A stretch of DNA of 64,000 nucleotides from Labilithrix sp. (lineage in GTDB: Bacteria; Myxococcota_A; Polyangia; Polyangiales; Polyangiaceae), in the NCBI GenBank assembly GCA_019637195.1, contig JAHBWA010000037.1, positions 1-64,000 of the forward strand, given 5' to 3'. Position 1 is the first letter of the stretch. Each line of letters starts with the position of its first letter. Positions 53,651 to 62,577 of the stretch are shown piece after piece. The notes under the pieces were generated by a model. It made no database searches, had not been told where the DNA came from, and saw only the letters and a list, made by a program, of their open reading frames with translations. Position numbers and translations under genes: made by a program.

Positions 53651-53656
53651 TAGCAT
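53651..53656 (+). promoter_or_regulatory. Candidate -10 of a leaderless promoter (TAGCAT)
   Basis: Ends 9 nt before ATG 53666 of the nitronate monooxygenase gene. Confidence 0.4.
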
Positions 53657-53665
53657 CGCGAGCCG

Positions 53666-54556
53666 ATGAAGCTCTCGACCCCGCTCGCCAGGAAGCTCGG
53701 CCTCAAGTACCCGTTCGTCGCCGCGCCGATGTTCATCATCTCGAACAAGGAGATGATCGTCGCGGCCGCCGAGGCGGGGATCCTCGGGTGCATGCCGTCG
53801 CTCAACGCGCGGACGGCCGAGAAGCTGCGCGAGGACCTCACGTGGATCCGCCAGCGAACCGACAAGGCGTTCGGCATCAACCTCACGCTCGGCCTCACGG
53901 CCGCCGAGCGCATCGAGGCGGACATGGCGCTTTGCATCGAGTTCGAGGTCCCGGTGATCCTCACGAGCTACGGCAACCCCACCGCGCTCGTGAAGCACGC
54001 GCACGAGCACGAGCGCCTGGTGTTTCACGACGTCATCGGCCTCTCGCACGGCAAGAAGGCCGTCGCCGCGGGCGTCGACGGCATCATCGCCGTCTCCGCG
54101 GGAGCGGGCGGGCACGCCGGCCGGATCTCGCCGTACGTCCTGCTCCCGTGGCTGAAGAAGGAGCTCGGGGTGCCGATCCTCGCCGCCGGGTGCATCAGCG
54201 ACGGGCGCCAGGTCGTGGCGAGCCTGAGCCTGGGCGCGGAGCTCTGCTACATCGGCACGCGCTTCATCGCATCGACCGAGTGCGGCGCGGCCGATGCGTA
54301 CAAGGAGAGCGTGGTGGCCTCGTCGCCCGAAGACATCGTCTACACGGACGCCGTCTCCGGCATCCACGCCAACTTCATCAAGCACACGGTGCCCGAGGGG
54401 TTCACGCCCGACCGCAGCCCCGAGGGCTCGAAGCGCTGGAAGGACATCTGGAGCGCTGGCCAGGGCGTCGGCCTCATCGATCAGATCAAGCCGATGGGAC
54501 AGATCGTCGAGGACCTCGCCCGCGAGGCCCACGACACGCTCGCCGCCTTCGCGTGA
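53666..54556 (+). CDS. Nitronate monooxygenase (2-nitropropane dioxygenase family)
   Basis: A 296-residue TIM-barrel flavoprotein. The core shows PFVAAPMFIISNKEMIVAAAEAG, the FMN-binding region GIIAVSAGAGGHAGRISP, ILAAGCISDGRQVVASLSLGAEL and CYIGTRFIASTECGAADAYK. Family members oxidise alkyl nitronates with FMN and oxygen in the cytosol. The length and motif order fit class II (bacterial) enzymes. The physiological nitronate is unknown. Confidence 0.93.
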   Translation: MKLSTPLARKLGLKYPFVAAPMFIISNKEMIVAAAEAGILGCMPSLNARTAEKLREDLTWIRQRTDKAFGINLTLGLTAAERIEADMALCIEFEVPVILTSYGNPTALVKHAHEHERLVFHDVIGLSHGKKAVAAGVDGIIAVSAGAGGHAGRISPYVLLPWLKKELGVPILAAGCISDGRQVVASLSLGAELCYIGTRFIASTECGAADAYKESVVASSPEDIVYTDAVSGIHANFIKHTVPEGFTPDRSPEGSKRWKDIWSAGQGVGLIDQIKPMGQIVEDLAREAHDTLAAFA

Positions 54557-54653
54557 GGGCGGCGCCGCTTCGCGTGGCGCCACTCCCTCGCGTGCGCGCG
54601 ATGCCGCCCGCGGGACGCCACGCCTTCGCGTGAGGGCGGCGCCGCTTCGCGTG
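54544..54653 (+). repeat. 33-bp direct repeat at the end of the nitronate monooxygenase gene
   Basis: The same 33 bp occur at 54544-54576 and 54621-54653, 77 bp apart; the first copy spans the last codons and the TGA of the gene. The core is CTTCGCGTGAGGGCGGCGCC. It may be a small duplication or a repeated structural element. Confidence 0.85.
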
Positions 54654-54730
54654 TCGCGCGGCGAAACCGCGTGATGCCGCGCACTTCGAACGCGCCGACC
54701 ACGCGCGGCCGTGCCCGCGAGCGGCTGTGG

Positions 54731-54736
54731 TAGCGT
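54731..54736 (+). promoter_or_regulatory. Candidate -10 of a leaderless promoter (TAGCGT)
   Basis: Ends 8 nt before ATG 54745. Confidence 0.35.
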
Positions 54737-54744
54737 CGCGCGCC

Positions 54745-55572
54745 ATGGAGAGGTCGCTCTATCTCCGGATCGTCGCGGCGGCGGCGGTCGCCACGTCCCT
54801 CGCTGCGGCGTCCGCCGGTCACGCCGCGCCGAAGAAGACCGCGACGACCAAGTCGAAGCTCCATCGCGCGGCGAAGCCCACGGGCCCGCTCCCGTGGTGC
54901 GCCGAGGAGCTCGAGACGCTGCCCAACGGTCTCTGCCACATCGACGGCGGACAGAGAGACGGCCGCCGCACGCTCGTCGTCTTCCTCCACGGCGCGATCG
55001 CGAAGGACGTCGACTGGCAATGGCTCCAGGCGCGCGCGCTCACGCGCCAGGCGAAGCAGAGCAAGTTCGAGGCGATCTTCGCGCGCGCGCCGCTCGGGCC
55101 GAGCGGCTTCGTCTGGCCGGGCACCGCGGCGGCCCAGACCACCTCGGAGCAGGCGCTCATCGACGACTGGCAGGAGGCGCGCACCTTCCTCGAGAAGCGG
55201 AGCGGCGAGCCGTACGACGAGGTCTTCCTCATGGGCTTCTCGAGCGGCGCATACTTCGTGAGCTCCCTCGCGCTCCGCGGGCGGGGCGCGTTCGACGGCT
55301 ACGCGACCTTCGCCGGCGGCAGCGCCGGCTGGCGGCAGGCGAGCGACGCCGGACCGAAGGCGCCCGTCTACGTCGGCGTCTGCGCCAACGATCGACAGAC
55401 GGCGGGCCACTCACGCGCCTTCGGCGGCGCGCTCGCCGCGCGCGGCTTTCCACACCGGGTCGACGAGCAGAAGGTCGGCCACATGTTCGCGGACGTCCAC
55501 GTCGCCCACGCGCTCACCTACCTCCGCAACGCGCGCAAGCCCGCACGCTCGTCCGCAGCCGCGAGCGACTGA
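54745..55572 (+). CDS. Secreted alpha/beta hydrolase (phospholipase/carboxylesterase-like)
   Basis: A 275-residue protein with a Sec signal peptide (VAAAAVATSLAAASAGHA) and a hydrolase core: TLVVFLHGAIAKDVDW (oxyanion HG), the nucleophile in VFLMGFSSGAYFVS, CANDRQTAGHSRAF with an Asp candidate and VGHMFADVHVAH with the His. It matches the PHB depolymerase/Abhydrolase_2 group. It should act on esters in the periplasm or outside. ATG 54745 is preferred over ATG 54727, since TAGCGT sits 8 nt before it and the signal starts right after. Confidence 0.87.
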   Translation: MERSLYLRIVAAAAVATSLAAASAGHAAPKKTATTKSKLHRAAKPTGPLPWCAEELETLPNGLCHIDGGQRDGRRTLVVFLHGAIAKDVDWQWLQARALTRQAKQSKFEAIFARAPLGPSGFVWPGTAAAQTTSEQALIDDWQEARTFLEKRSGEPYDEVFLMGFSSGAYFVSSLALRGRGAFDGYATFAGGSAGWRQASDAGPKAPVYVGVCANDRQTAGHSRAFGGALAARGFPHRVDEQKVGHMFADVHVAHALTYLRNARKPARSSAAASD

Positions 55573-55606
55573 CACGCCGCGCGCCCCAGCTGCGCGAGCG
55601 CCCGAC

Positions 55607-56011
55607 TCAGTCGCGCGAGGCGACGAGCTCGACGACCGCGCGATCGACGCTGTGCGAGGTCGGCACACGGAGCTTGGTCGCGCCGACACGCACGCGGAGC
55701 GCGGGCGTCTCCTCGAGCAGCCGGTGGACGAGGCGCTGCGCGTAGGTCTCGAGCAGGTGGTACGGCTCGGCGAGCCCCTCCTTCACCACGAGGTCCGCGA
55801 TGACCCCGTAGTCGACCGCGTCGCGTCGAAGATCGCGCTTCGGGAGGGCGCCGACCGGCAGCGTGAGCTCGACGTCCACGAGGATCTCCTGCGGGATCGA
55901 TCGCTCCGAACGCGAGGCGCCCATGTTGGTTCGGAAGCGGATGGAATGGAGCCTGAGCGTGTACTCGGTGACCATGCGGCGGTTCTTCGGCGGAGAGACG
56001 CCATACTTCAT
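55607..56011 (-). CDS. folB: Dihydroneopterin aldolase (FolB) family protein
   Basis: A 134-residue protein. The family region reads TLRLHSIRFRTNMGASRSERS, QEILVDVELTLPVG, DAVDYGVIADLVVKEGLAEPYHLLETYAQRL with the active-site Glu/Tyr/Lys neighbourhood, then RVRVGATKLRVPTSHSVDRAVVEL. It acts in folate synthesis (dihydroneopterin aldolase/epimerase). Usual FolB length is near 120, so ATG 56011 adds about 12 residues to the alternative ATG at 55975; GGAG 7 nt upstream supports 56011. No other folate gene is in the window. Confidence 0.85.
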   Translation of the reverse strand: MKYGVSPPKNRRMVTEYTLRLHSIRFRTNMGASRSERSIPQEILVDVELTLPVGALPKRDLRRDAVDYGVIADLVVKEGLAEPYHLLETYAQRLVHRLLEETPALRVRVGATKLRVPTSHSVDRAVVELVASRD

Positions 56012-56222
56012 GCGGCTCCGACACACCAGGTCGCTCTCGGGGCCGCACGCCGCGCCCCCTGCGACGCGAACGGTCGGCGGCGCACGACACTTACACCCAC
56101 CTACACCGATTTCCCCTTTTTCTCACCCGGCCGTGACCCCTCCATCCGCGGGCCGGCGACAAGAAAGAATAGATGGCCCCTCACCTCGATGAAGGTCCCG
56201 GGGCCGGGGGACTCGACGACGC

Positions 56223-57014
56223 GTGGCAAACCAGGAGACGGACGTGCTTCAAGTCGTACCTCTGCCGTTGGCAACGCCGTCCGGGGCAGCCACCAAGGCT
56301 CCTCGATCTGGAATTCGCCTGGTTACGGAACGCCGGACCGGGCTCTGCTACGCAGGGAACGTGTCCCCTGAAGACGCGCCCCCCGCCGACCCCCTGAGGG
56401 CGCTCGCCACGGAAGCCCGCGGCGGCGACGCATTCGCCATCCGGCGACTCCTCGACGCCGTGGCCTCCCCGATGCTCGGCGTGGTTCGCGCGGTCCTCGG
56501 GAGCGACGATCGCGACGCCGAAGACGTCCTCCAGGAGTCGCTCGTCGGCGTCGTCCAGGCGCTCGAGTCTTTCCGCGGAGATTCTTCGTTCCTCCACTTC
56601 GCCCGATCGATCGCCCTCCGTCGCTCGCTCGACCAGCGCCGCAAGCGCGCCCGCCGCGGGCCGGAGATCCCGCTCCACGCCGAGCCGACCCAGGACGACA
56701 ACGACTCGCATCCGCGCGGCCTCGAGGGCGACCTCTGCTCGGACGATCAGTCGCCCGCCGCGAGCGCGCTCGCCGCACGCCGCCGGGACGCCTTTCGCAA
56801 CCTCCTCGCCGAGCTCCGTCCGGAGCAGGCCGAAGCTTTCGCTCAACGTGTCCTCTTTGGCTACTCGATGCAGGAAATCGCGACCCAGACCGGAGCGCCT
56901 CTCGACACCGTGAAGAGTCGCCTCCGCCTCGCGAAAGCCGCGCTCCGCGCGCGCATCCAGGACGACCCCACCCTCCTCGAGCTCTCGGAGACCGAAGATG
57001 ACGACGCCTCGTGA
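56223..57014 (+). CDS. ECF-type RNA polymerase sigma factor
   Basis: A 263-residue sigma-70 family protein of the extracytoplasmic-function type. Region 2 reads RLLDAVASPMLGVVRAVLGSDDRDAEDVLQESLVGVVQALESFRG, and region 4 reads LRPEQAEAFAQRVLFGYSMQEIATQTGAPLDTVKSRLRLAKAAL with the helix-turn-helix. The frame starts at GTG 56223, but GTG 56361, preceded by AGGGA, would begin at SPEDAPP and give a more usual ~217-residue sigma; both are possible. The next gene overlaps it by 17 bp, so sigma and regulator are coupled. The AT-rich patch at 56160-56172 may be its own promoter. Confidence 0.92.
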   Translation: MANQETDVLQVVPLPLATPSGAATKAPRSGIRLVTERRTGLCYAGNVSPEDAPPADPLRALATEARGGDAFAIRRLLDAVASPMLGVVRAVLGSDDRDAEDVLQESLVGVVQALESFRGDSSFLHFARSIALRRSLDQRRKRARRGPEIPLHAEPTQDDNDSHPRGLEGDLCSDDQSPAASALAARRRDAFRNLLAELRPEQAEAFAQRVLFGYSMQEIATQTGAPLDTVKSRLRLAKAALRARIQDDPTLLELSETEDDDAS

Positions 57015-58017
57015 CCCCCTCGCCGCCGCGCTTCGAGACGCGCTCGCGAGCGAGCGCACGTCGCCCTCCGCTCACGCCGACGACGACGCGCTCATCGCTC
57101 GCGCCGTGGCGCGCGCCACGGCCGCGCTCGCGGTAGCTCCCGCGACGGCCGCGGTGATCTCCACGTCCCGCAGCGCCGGCGCGGCGGAGCAGGCCACGAC
57201 CTCGAGCGCGGCCAAACCCGCCGCCGCCAAGCCCGTCGCCGCCGCCAAGCCCGCCGCCTCCTCCGCGGCGAAGTCCTCCGCGGCGAAGATCTCGGCGACG
57301 GAGTCCGCGCGGCTCGTAGCGCTCACCCGTCCGCGGACCCGCCTGCTCCGCGTCATGCTCCCCCTCGCGGCCGCGTTCGCAGCATCGATCGCCGTCGCCG
57401 CCGTCTACGTGTCCTCCCAGAGCGCGCAGCCGCTGCCGTCGCCCGCGACGTTCACGCCGCTCGAGCCGGCGCCCGAACAGCACACGTCGACTTCCTCGAT
57501 TACGCCTGCGGAGATCAAGGCCGAGCCGAGCGTCTCGGTCCACGACCTCCCCAGCGCAAAGACCTTGGCCGCCGTCACGTCGGATACTGTTGCGTTCTCC
57601 CCTCCCCCCCATGCGGACAGTCCCGTGACGGCGGCTGAGCTATTCCGCGACGCCAACGCACAACGTCGAGCCAACGAGCTCGGCAAGGCCGTCGATCTCT
57701 ATAAGACCCTACAGAAGCGCTTCCCCGGCGCGCCCGAGACGCAAGCCTCCCGCGTGAGCCTCGGGCGCCTCTTGCTCGACCGGCAGGGCGACGCCGCCGG
57801 CGCGCTCGTCCAGTTCGATGCCTACCTGGCAGGCGCGCAGGCCGACGGTGGTACGCTCGCCGAGGAGGCCCGCCTCGGCCGGGCGCTCTCCTTCGAGAAG
57901 CTCGGCCGCAGAGCGGACGAGGCGCGCGCCTGGGAAGAGCTCCTCGCACGTCACCCGCAGAGCCTCCACGGCTCCCGCGCCCACGAGCGCCTGAACGTCA
58001 TCGCTAGCGAACGTTAG
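56998..58017 (+). CDS. Membrane-anchored TPR protein, likely anti-sigma partner
   Basis: A 339-residue protein. A cytosolic Ala/Lys-rich N-terminus of about 115 residues, a single membrane helix (LLRVMLPLAAAFAASIAVAAVYV), a Ser/Pro linker and a C-terminal periplasmic TPR/outer-membrane-assembly-like domain (AAELFRDANAQRRANELGKAVDLYKTLQKRFPG, GALVQFDAYLAGAQADGG, LARHPQSLHGSRAHERL). Overlapping the ECF sigma gene by 17 bp, it is placed like an anti-sigma factor, with sensing through the C-terminal helical domain. No zinc anti-sigma motif (HxxxCxxC) is visible, so the anti-sigma role is inferred from arrangement. Confidence 0.82.
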   Translation: MTTPRDPLAAALRDALASERTSPSAHADDDALIARAVARATAALAVAPATAAVISTSRSAGAAEQATTSSAAKPAAAKPVAAAKPAASSAAKSSAAKISATESARLVALTRPRTRLLRVMLPLAAAFAASIAVAAVYVSSQSAQPLPSPATFTPLEPAPEQHTSTSSITPAEIKAEPSVSVHDLPSAKTLAAVTSDTVAFSPPPHADSPVTAAELFRDANAQRRANELGKAVDLYKTLQKRFPGAPETQASRVSLGRLLLDRQGDAAGALVQFDAYLAGAQADGGTLAEEARLGRALSFEKLGRRADEARAWEELLARHPQSLHGSRAHERLNVIASER

Positions 58018-58103
58018 CCCCCTTTCGCCTCGTCGCGCGCGGACACTCGCGCTCGACTTGTGAAACGGCGCTCCACACACGATAGTGTGAGGAGAGGCCG
58101 CTG

Positions 58104-59300
58104 GTGAGACGAGGCTACGGAAGACGCGCCGCGCGGCAGAGGCCGACGCGCCTCACGGCGGCGTCCGTCCTCGTCGGTCTCGCGCTCGGCGCCACGTCCT
58201 CGACGTTCGCGCGGGCGGGCGAGCTCGCGGGGGGCGCCGGTGGCGTCGCCGCGACCGTCGAGCCGTCCTCGCGCCGGCTCGTCGCGGTCAAGATCGCCGG
58301 CGATGCCGTGCCGGTGGCCGCGGTGCTCGACGTGCTACGCGAGCGGGTGTCCGGCACCGAGACCACGTTCGAGGTCGTACCGGCGATCGATCGCGCGAGC
58401 ATCGTCACACCGGGCGCGACGGACGACCGGCAGCTCGCGCGGATCTGGATCGACCTGTCGGAGCCGCCGGGACACGCGAACGAGCAGGCCCCGATGACCC
58501 TCTACGTCGTCGACGGAGCCTGGGAGCGCGTCCTCGTCCGGCCCGTCGCGCGGCAGGCGAACCCGGAGGTCGCCTGGGAGGAGATCGGGCACATCGTCGA
58601 GCTCGCGCTCGGCGCGCTCCGCGCCGGAGAGCGCATCGGCGTTGGACGGGCGGTCGCGCGCGAGCAGCTCCTGCCGAGCGTCGCGCCGGCAGCGCCACCT
58701 CCTCCGGCCTCGCCGGACGCGCCCGTCACCGCTCCCCCGCCGAAGACCAACCAGCGTCCCGCGCGCTTCCGGGCTGGTGGCTTCTACGGCGTCAACGCCT
58801 ATGGCCACGGGCTCGAGCTCGCGAGCGGGCCCGGCCTGATGTTCGAGCTTCAGCGGGAGCGAGGCCGCTTCGCGCTCGGCGGGACGCTGATGGGCGAGTA
58901 CCGTTTCCCCTCCGAGGTGGATCGCGGCATCGTGACCGTGCGGTTCGAAGGAGGCGCGGTCCACGCGATGGCGACCGGCTCGTACGAGCTCGCCCCGCGC
59001 CACCACGTGCTGCTCGGCGTCGGCGGCGGAGCCGAGCTCGCTCAGGTGCGGGGCTCGAGCAACACGCTCGACAACGTGCGCTTCGTCGACGGGGACGCGG
59101 ACCTCGTCCCGACCGCGCGCGTCCTCGCGCGCTACGCCTACACGATCGCGAAGCCGTCGCTCCGCGTGTTCGCGGGCCTGGGTATGGACGTCCCGCTCCG
59201 CAACCCGCGCTACCTCCTGTCGCGCGGCAACGACGCCGTCGTTCTGTTCGAGCCGTGGGGGGCGCGACCTCTCTTCCTGCTGGGCATCCAGACGAACTGA
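58104..59300 (+). CDS. Outer-membrane-type protein coupled to the sigma operon
   Basis: A 398-residue protein from GTG 58104 with GAGAGG 6 nt upstream. An N-terminal membrane or signal segment (AASVLVGLALGATSSTFA), a soluble domain at about 50-190 (VAAVLDVLRERVSGTETTFEVV, RIWIDLSEPPGHANE), a Pro linker and a C-terminal beta-barrel with alternating residues and aromatic girdles (RAGGFYGVNAYGHGLELASG, MATGSYELAPRHHVLLGVGG, LFLLGIQTN). It follows the sigma and TPR genes and may be their target or sensor partner. Function unknown. Its 3' end carries a 24-bp duplication. Confidence 0.82.
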   Translation: MRRGYGRRAARQRPTRLTAASVLVGLALGATSSTFARAGELAGGAGGVAATVEPSSRRLVAVKIAGDAVPVAAVLDVLRERVSGTETTFEVVPAIDRASIVTPGATDDRQLARIWIDLSEPPGHANEQAPMTLYVVDGAWERVLVRPVARQANPEVAWEEIGHIVELALGALRAGERIGVGRAVAREQLLPSVAPAAPPPPASPDAPVTAPPPKTNQRPARFRAGGFYGVNAYGHGLELASGPGLMFELQRERGRFALGGTLMGEYRFPSEVDRGIVTVRFEGGAVHAMATGSYELAPRHHVLLGVGGGAELAQVRGSSNTLDNVRFVDGDADLVPTARVLARYAYTIAKPSLRVFAGLGMDVPLRNPRYLLSRGNDAVVLFEPWGARPLFLLGIQTN

Positions 59301-59324
59301 CTGCTGGGCATCCAGACGAACTGA
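59277..59324 (+). repeat. 24-bp tandem duplication across the stop codon
   Basis: The 24 bp at 59277-59300 (encoding LLGIQTN and the TGA) are repeated exactly at 59301-59324. The second copy lies after the stop and is not translated. A recent slip or duplication at the gene end. Confidence 0.9.
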
Positions 59325-59565
59325 CGCGCGGCGGCGACCGCTCCACTCGAGCTTGCTCGCGGCCGCGATCGTCCGTTCGAGCGTGCGCGCGCCCGCGATC
59401 GTCCGTCGAGCTAGCGCGCGCGGCGTTCGCGATGTCGGTGCACGGCGCACGCGCGCGCCGGAGGCGACGATCGTGATGCGACCTGACGGTGACCCATTTC
59501 TTCATCCGCGAGCGACATGAAGAGAGCCACATCGAAGGTGTCGGCGCCGAGACAGCGAGACGACC

Positions 59566-60857
59566 ATGACGCGACGCAACGAGGACAGCGGGCTGATCGA
59601 CCTCGACGCGCTGATGCGCGAAGCCGGCGGTAGCGCCGGCGAGGCTCCACAGGCGGCGCCCACACCCGCGCCGATCGCCGTACGCCCCACGCCGACCGAC
59701 GTCCCGGCCGCGGCGCCGAGCGGCCCCGCCACCGTGCGGCCCCCGGCGCGCGCCGCGCGCGAGAAGACCGCGAGCTCGCCCTCGTACGCGACGGGCGACG
59801 TCGTCGACATCGCGAGCGTCCGGGGCGCTCCCTCGTCGAGCTCGACCGCCGACGCCGCGCCGTCGAGCGCCGCGAGCGTGAGCGCTGCGGCGAAGCCTGC
59901 GCCCTCCTCCGCGACCAAGCCTGCGCCGACCTCCACGGCCAAGCCTGCGGCGTCTTCCTCCGAGCCCGCGCCGGCCGCCGCGAAGCCGACGGCGTCGGTG
60001 CCGCCCGCCCCGTCGACGACCCCGTCGAAGCTCTGGCCAGACTCGCTCGAGGCGGTGACGACCGAGCCACCGCCGCGCAGCGTCCGCGAATCCGCGGCCG
60101 CCGAATCGCCCGCGCCCGCGCCCGCCCCGGCCAAGGCGACCGCGCCCGCCGCGCCGGCTCCTGCACGGAAGCGACGCGGACCGATGATGGCGGCGGCGCT
60201 CGCGGTCCTCGCGCTGGCCGGTGCCTTCGCGTTCGTCCGCACGCGCGGGGCGACCGACGACACCGTCACGACGGCGACCACGCCGACGACGGCGCGCACC
60301 GCCGACACGCCGCCGATCGCAACCACCGCCACGACGCCCGCCGCCGAGGCGCCGAGCGATCCCGGCGCGAGCATGGACGATCTGCCGACGGTCGCGAGCG
60401 CCAGCGCCAGCGCCACCGCCAGCGCCAGGCGCGAAGCGCCCGCCGACAGCGCCGGCGCCCGCGGCGGCGCTCACCAGGCGGCACTCGCGCCGAGCGGCGC
60501 GGCGCCGCCGGGCGGCCTCGGCAGGACGCGATGCGCGGCGCGGTCGGCCCGCGCGATCAGGCCACCAGCGCCGGCACCGAGACGTCGTCCGGCCCGAACG
60601 CGGCGCAGGTCCGTCCTTCGCCCGGCGCCGTCGTCGGCGCGCTCGGGTCGGTGCTCCCGGCGGCGCGCGCGTGCCTCGCACCGGACGATCCGGTCCGCAG
60701 TGGCCTCGTCGTGTTCAAGTCGGACGGCACCGTCGCGCGCGTCGAGCTGCGCGGCTCGAAGCCGGAGGACGACTGCGTCCGCTCCGCGCTCGCGAAGGCC
60801 AAGGTCGCGCCGTTCGTCGACGACACGTTCTCGACCCGCGTGACCGTGCGCCCGTAG
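59566..60857 (+). CDS. AgmX/TonB-like envelope protein, frameshifted
   Basis: Starts at ATG 59566. A long disordered N-terminal part (Ala/Pro/Ser-rich, GLIDLDALMREAGG), a membrane helix at about residue 205 (MMAAALAVLALAGAFAFV) and a Thr/Ala linker. The original frame degrades to Arg/Ser-rich sequence from about 60450-60530 and stops at 60843, while the frame shifted by one base reads GSVLPAARACLAPDD, LVVFKSDGTVARVELRGSK and DDTFSTRVTVRP to a stop at 60857, which is the AgmX/PglI-like C-terminal domain. Proteins of this class work in gliding or envelope energisation in myxobacteria. The single-base offset may be a true mutation or a sequencing error. Confidence 0.8.
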
Positions 60858-60997
60858 GCGGGCTCGCCGCCGGCTCCCCGCCCCCGCGCGAGCTCTGGCC
60901 CCGAGCGGCCCCCGCGCCGCCCGACGCCGTGGCGCACCATGCTCGGCTCGCGCCGAGTATACTGAGCGCCTCTGGCCCGAATGGGCCGGCGGCACCG

Positions 60998-61927
60998 ATG
61001 GACGACCTCGACGACGACGCACCGAAGAAGACGCCGAAGGCGACCATCGTGCGCCGGGCGATCGTCGGTCTGCTCGCGCTCGCCTGCGCCGGCGGCTGGC
61101 TCTACACGCGCTACCTCGTGAAGAAGGAGACGCTCGGCGGGACGTGCAGCTACGACATGCACTGCCGGAGCGAGGCGCCGCGCTGCCTCAGGCCTTCGGC
61201 CGAGGGCGAAGGAGTGTGCAGCCGCCCGTGCGACGACGACGGCGACTGCGCTCCGGACATCAAGTGCGTCAAGGTCGGCCTCGACGAGTACGACGAACGC
61301 GGCCGCCAGCTCGAGGGCGGCTACTGCTTCCCGCAGACGCTCCTCGACGCGCGAAAGAAGAAGAAGCCCGAGACCGAGAGCCGCGCGGTGACGCCCGACT
61401 CCTGGATCGACGTGCCGGCGTCGCCCGACCAGCTCGAAGGCGAGGTCCAGGTCGAGCGCGGCGGCGCGAAGGTGACCTACGAGGTCAAGGGGACGCTCCT
61501 CCGCCTCGCGGGCGCGGGCAAATCGAGCAAGCGCACGATCGTCGATACCGCGACGCTCCGCGTGTACACGGTCGACGACGACAAGAAGACGTTCGCCGCC
61601 TCGCAGATCGCGACGAGCCCGGGCGAGCCGCGCCTCACGAAGACCGACCGCAAGGACACGGTCGCGGGTCGCGCGTGCGAGGTCTGGCAGATCGACGAGG
61701 GCAAGACGACGCGCGAAGCCTGCGTGGTCTCGGGCGCCGCGCTCATCGACCCGTCGGCGCGGACCGCAAGCGCGTGGGAAAAGGAGCTGACCGTCCGCGG
61801 CGTCTTCCCGCTTCGCGTGCTCGAGGGCGACAAGCCCAAGGTCGTGGTGTCGAAGCTCGAGGCGCGTCCGGTCGACGCGTCGGGGTTCGTCGTCCCGAAG
61901 AGCTACAAGAACCTGGCGGCTCGCTGA
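60998..61927 (+). CDS. Membrane-anchored Cys-rich protein
   Basis: A 309-residue protein: one N-terminal membrane helix (VRRAIVGLLALACAGGWLY), a Cys-rich segment of about 60 residues (GGTCSYDMHCRSEAPRCLRP, CSRPCDDDGDCAPDIKCVK, GYCFPQTLL) resembling secreted EGF-like or dickkopf-like modules, then a domain of about 180 residues with beta strands (GAKVTYEVKGTLLRLAGAGK, RKDTVAGRACEVWQIDEGK, VVSKLEARPVDASGFVVP). The C-terminal domain resembles DUF4412-type periplasmic proteins. Function unknown, likely facing the periplasm. TATACT at 60967-60972 may be its -10. Confidence 0.82.
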   Translation: MDDLDDDAPKKTPKATIVRRAIVGLLALACAGGWLYTRYLVKKETLGGTCSYDMHCRSEAPRCLRPSAEGEGVCSRPCDDDGDCAPDIKCVKVGLDEYDERGRQLEGGYCFPQTLLDARKKKKPETESRAVTPDSWIDVPASPDQLEGEVQVERGGAKVTYEVKGTLLRLAGAGKSSKRTIVDTATLRVYTVDDDKKTFAASQIATSPGEPRLTKTDRKDTVAGRACEVWQIDEGKTTREACVVSGAALIDPSARTASAWEKELTVRGVFPLRVLEGDKPKVVVSKLEARPVDASGFVVPKSYKNLAAR

Positions 61928-61929
61928 TC

Positions 61930-62484
61930 GTGCGCTCCCTCCTCGCCTCCTCCTCCTGCTTCGTCCTCGCGCTCCTGGCCGCTGCCCCGGCGCGCGCCGC
62001 TGACGACGCGGCGCCGGCGCCCGAGCGCCCCCGCCGAGCCAACGCCGTCCAGCTCGATCTGGGCCTCGCCGTCGTCGGCCTCGCCTACGAGCGCCTGTTC
62101 GACCCGCGGGTCGCGCTGCAGGTCGAGGCGCAGATCTTCGCCACGTGGTTCGGCCCGCTCGTGGACCTACCGAACCTGCGCGGCGTCGGCGGCCAGGTCC
62201 GGCCGACCATCTTCCTCACGGACGACGGGCCGCGCGGCGTGTACGCCGCGCCGTTCCTCCGGATCGATCGGGTCACCGCGGACAAAGACGGGCAGTCGGG
62301 CCACGGCGTCGGCTTCTCGACCGGCGCCTTCGTCGGCTACTCGTTCCTTTTGGCCGATCGCGTCAACCTCCGGATCGGCGCGGGCCCGCAGTACATGAGC
62401 TACGTCGTCGACGTGGGTCGGCAGCGCGTCGCGTTCCAGACGCTCTTCCCCGCCCTCGATCTGGTCGTCGGCTACGTGTTCTGA
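61930..62484 (+). CDS. Small outer-membrane beta-barrel protein
   Basis: A 184-residue protein from GTG 61930: Sec signal peptide ending ARAADDAAPA, then alternating beta strands (NAVQLDLGLAVVGLAYERLFD, VALQVEAQIFATWFG, FLTDDGPRGVYAAPFLRID, GVGFSTGAFVGYSFLLADR, GAGPQYMSYVVDVG) ending in an aromatic C-terminal residue (VVGYVF), the usual targeting signal of outer-membrane proteins. It is separated by 2 nt from the Cys-rich gene, so an operon is likely. Confidence 0.85.
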   Translation: MRSLLASSSCFVLALLAAAPARAADDAAPAPERPRRANAVQLDLGLAVVGLAYERLFDPRVALQVEAQIFATWFGPLVDLPNLRGVGGQVRPTIFLTDDGPRGVYAAPFLRIDRVTADKDGQSGHGVGFSTGAFVGYSFLLADRVNLRIGAGPQYMSYVVDVGRQRVAFQTLFPALDLVVGYVF

Positions 62485-62577
62485 TCGCGCCTCGCGCAGG
62501 GACGCGCCGTGCGGCGCCCCTACCTGTCGGACCGCTCGCGCGCCGGAAGCGGCGTGCCCCGTGCAACGACGGAGCCC

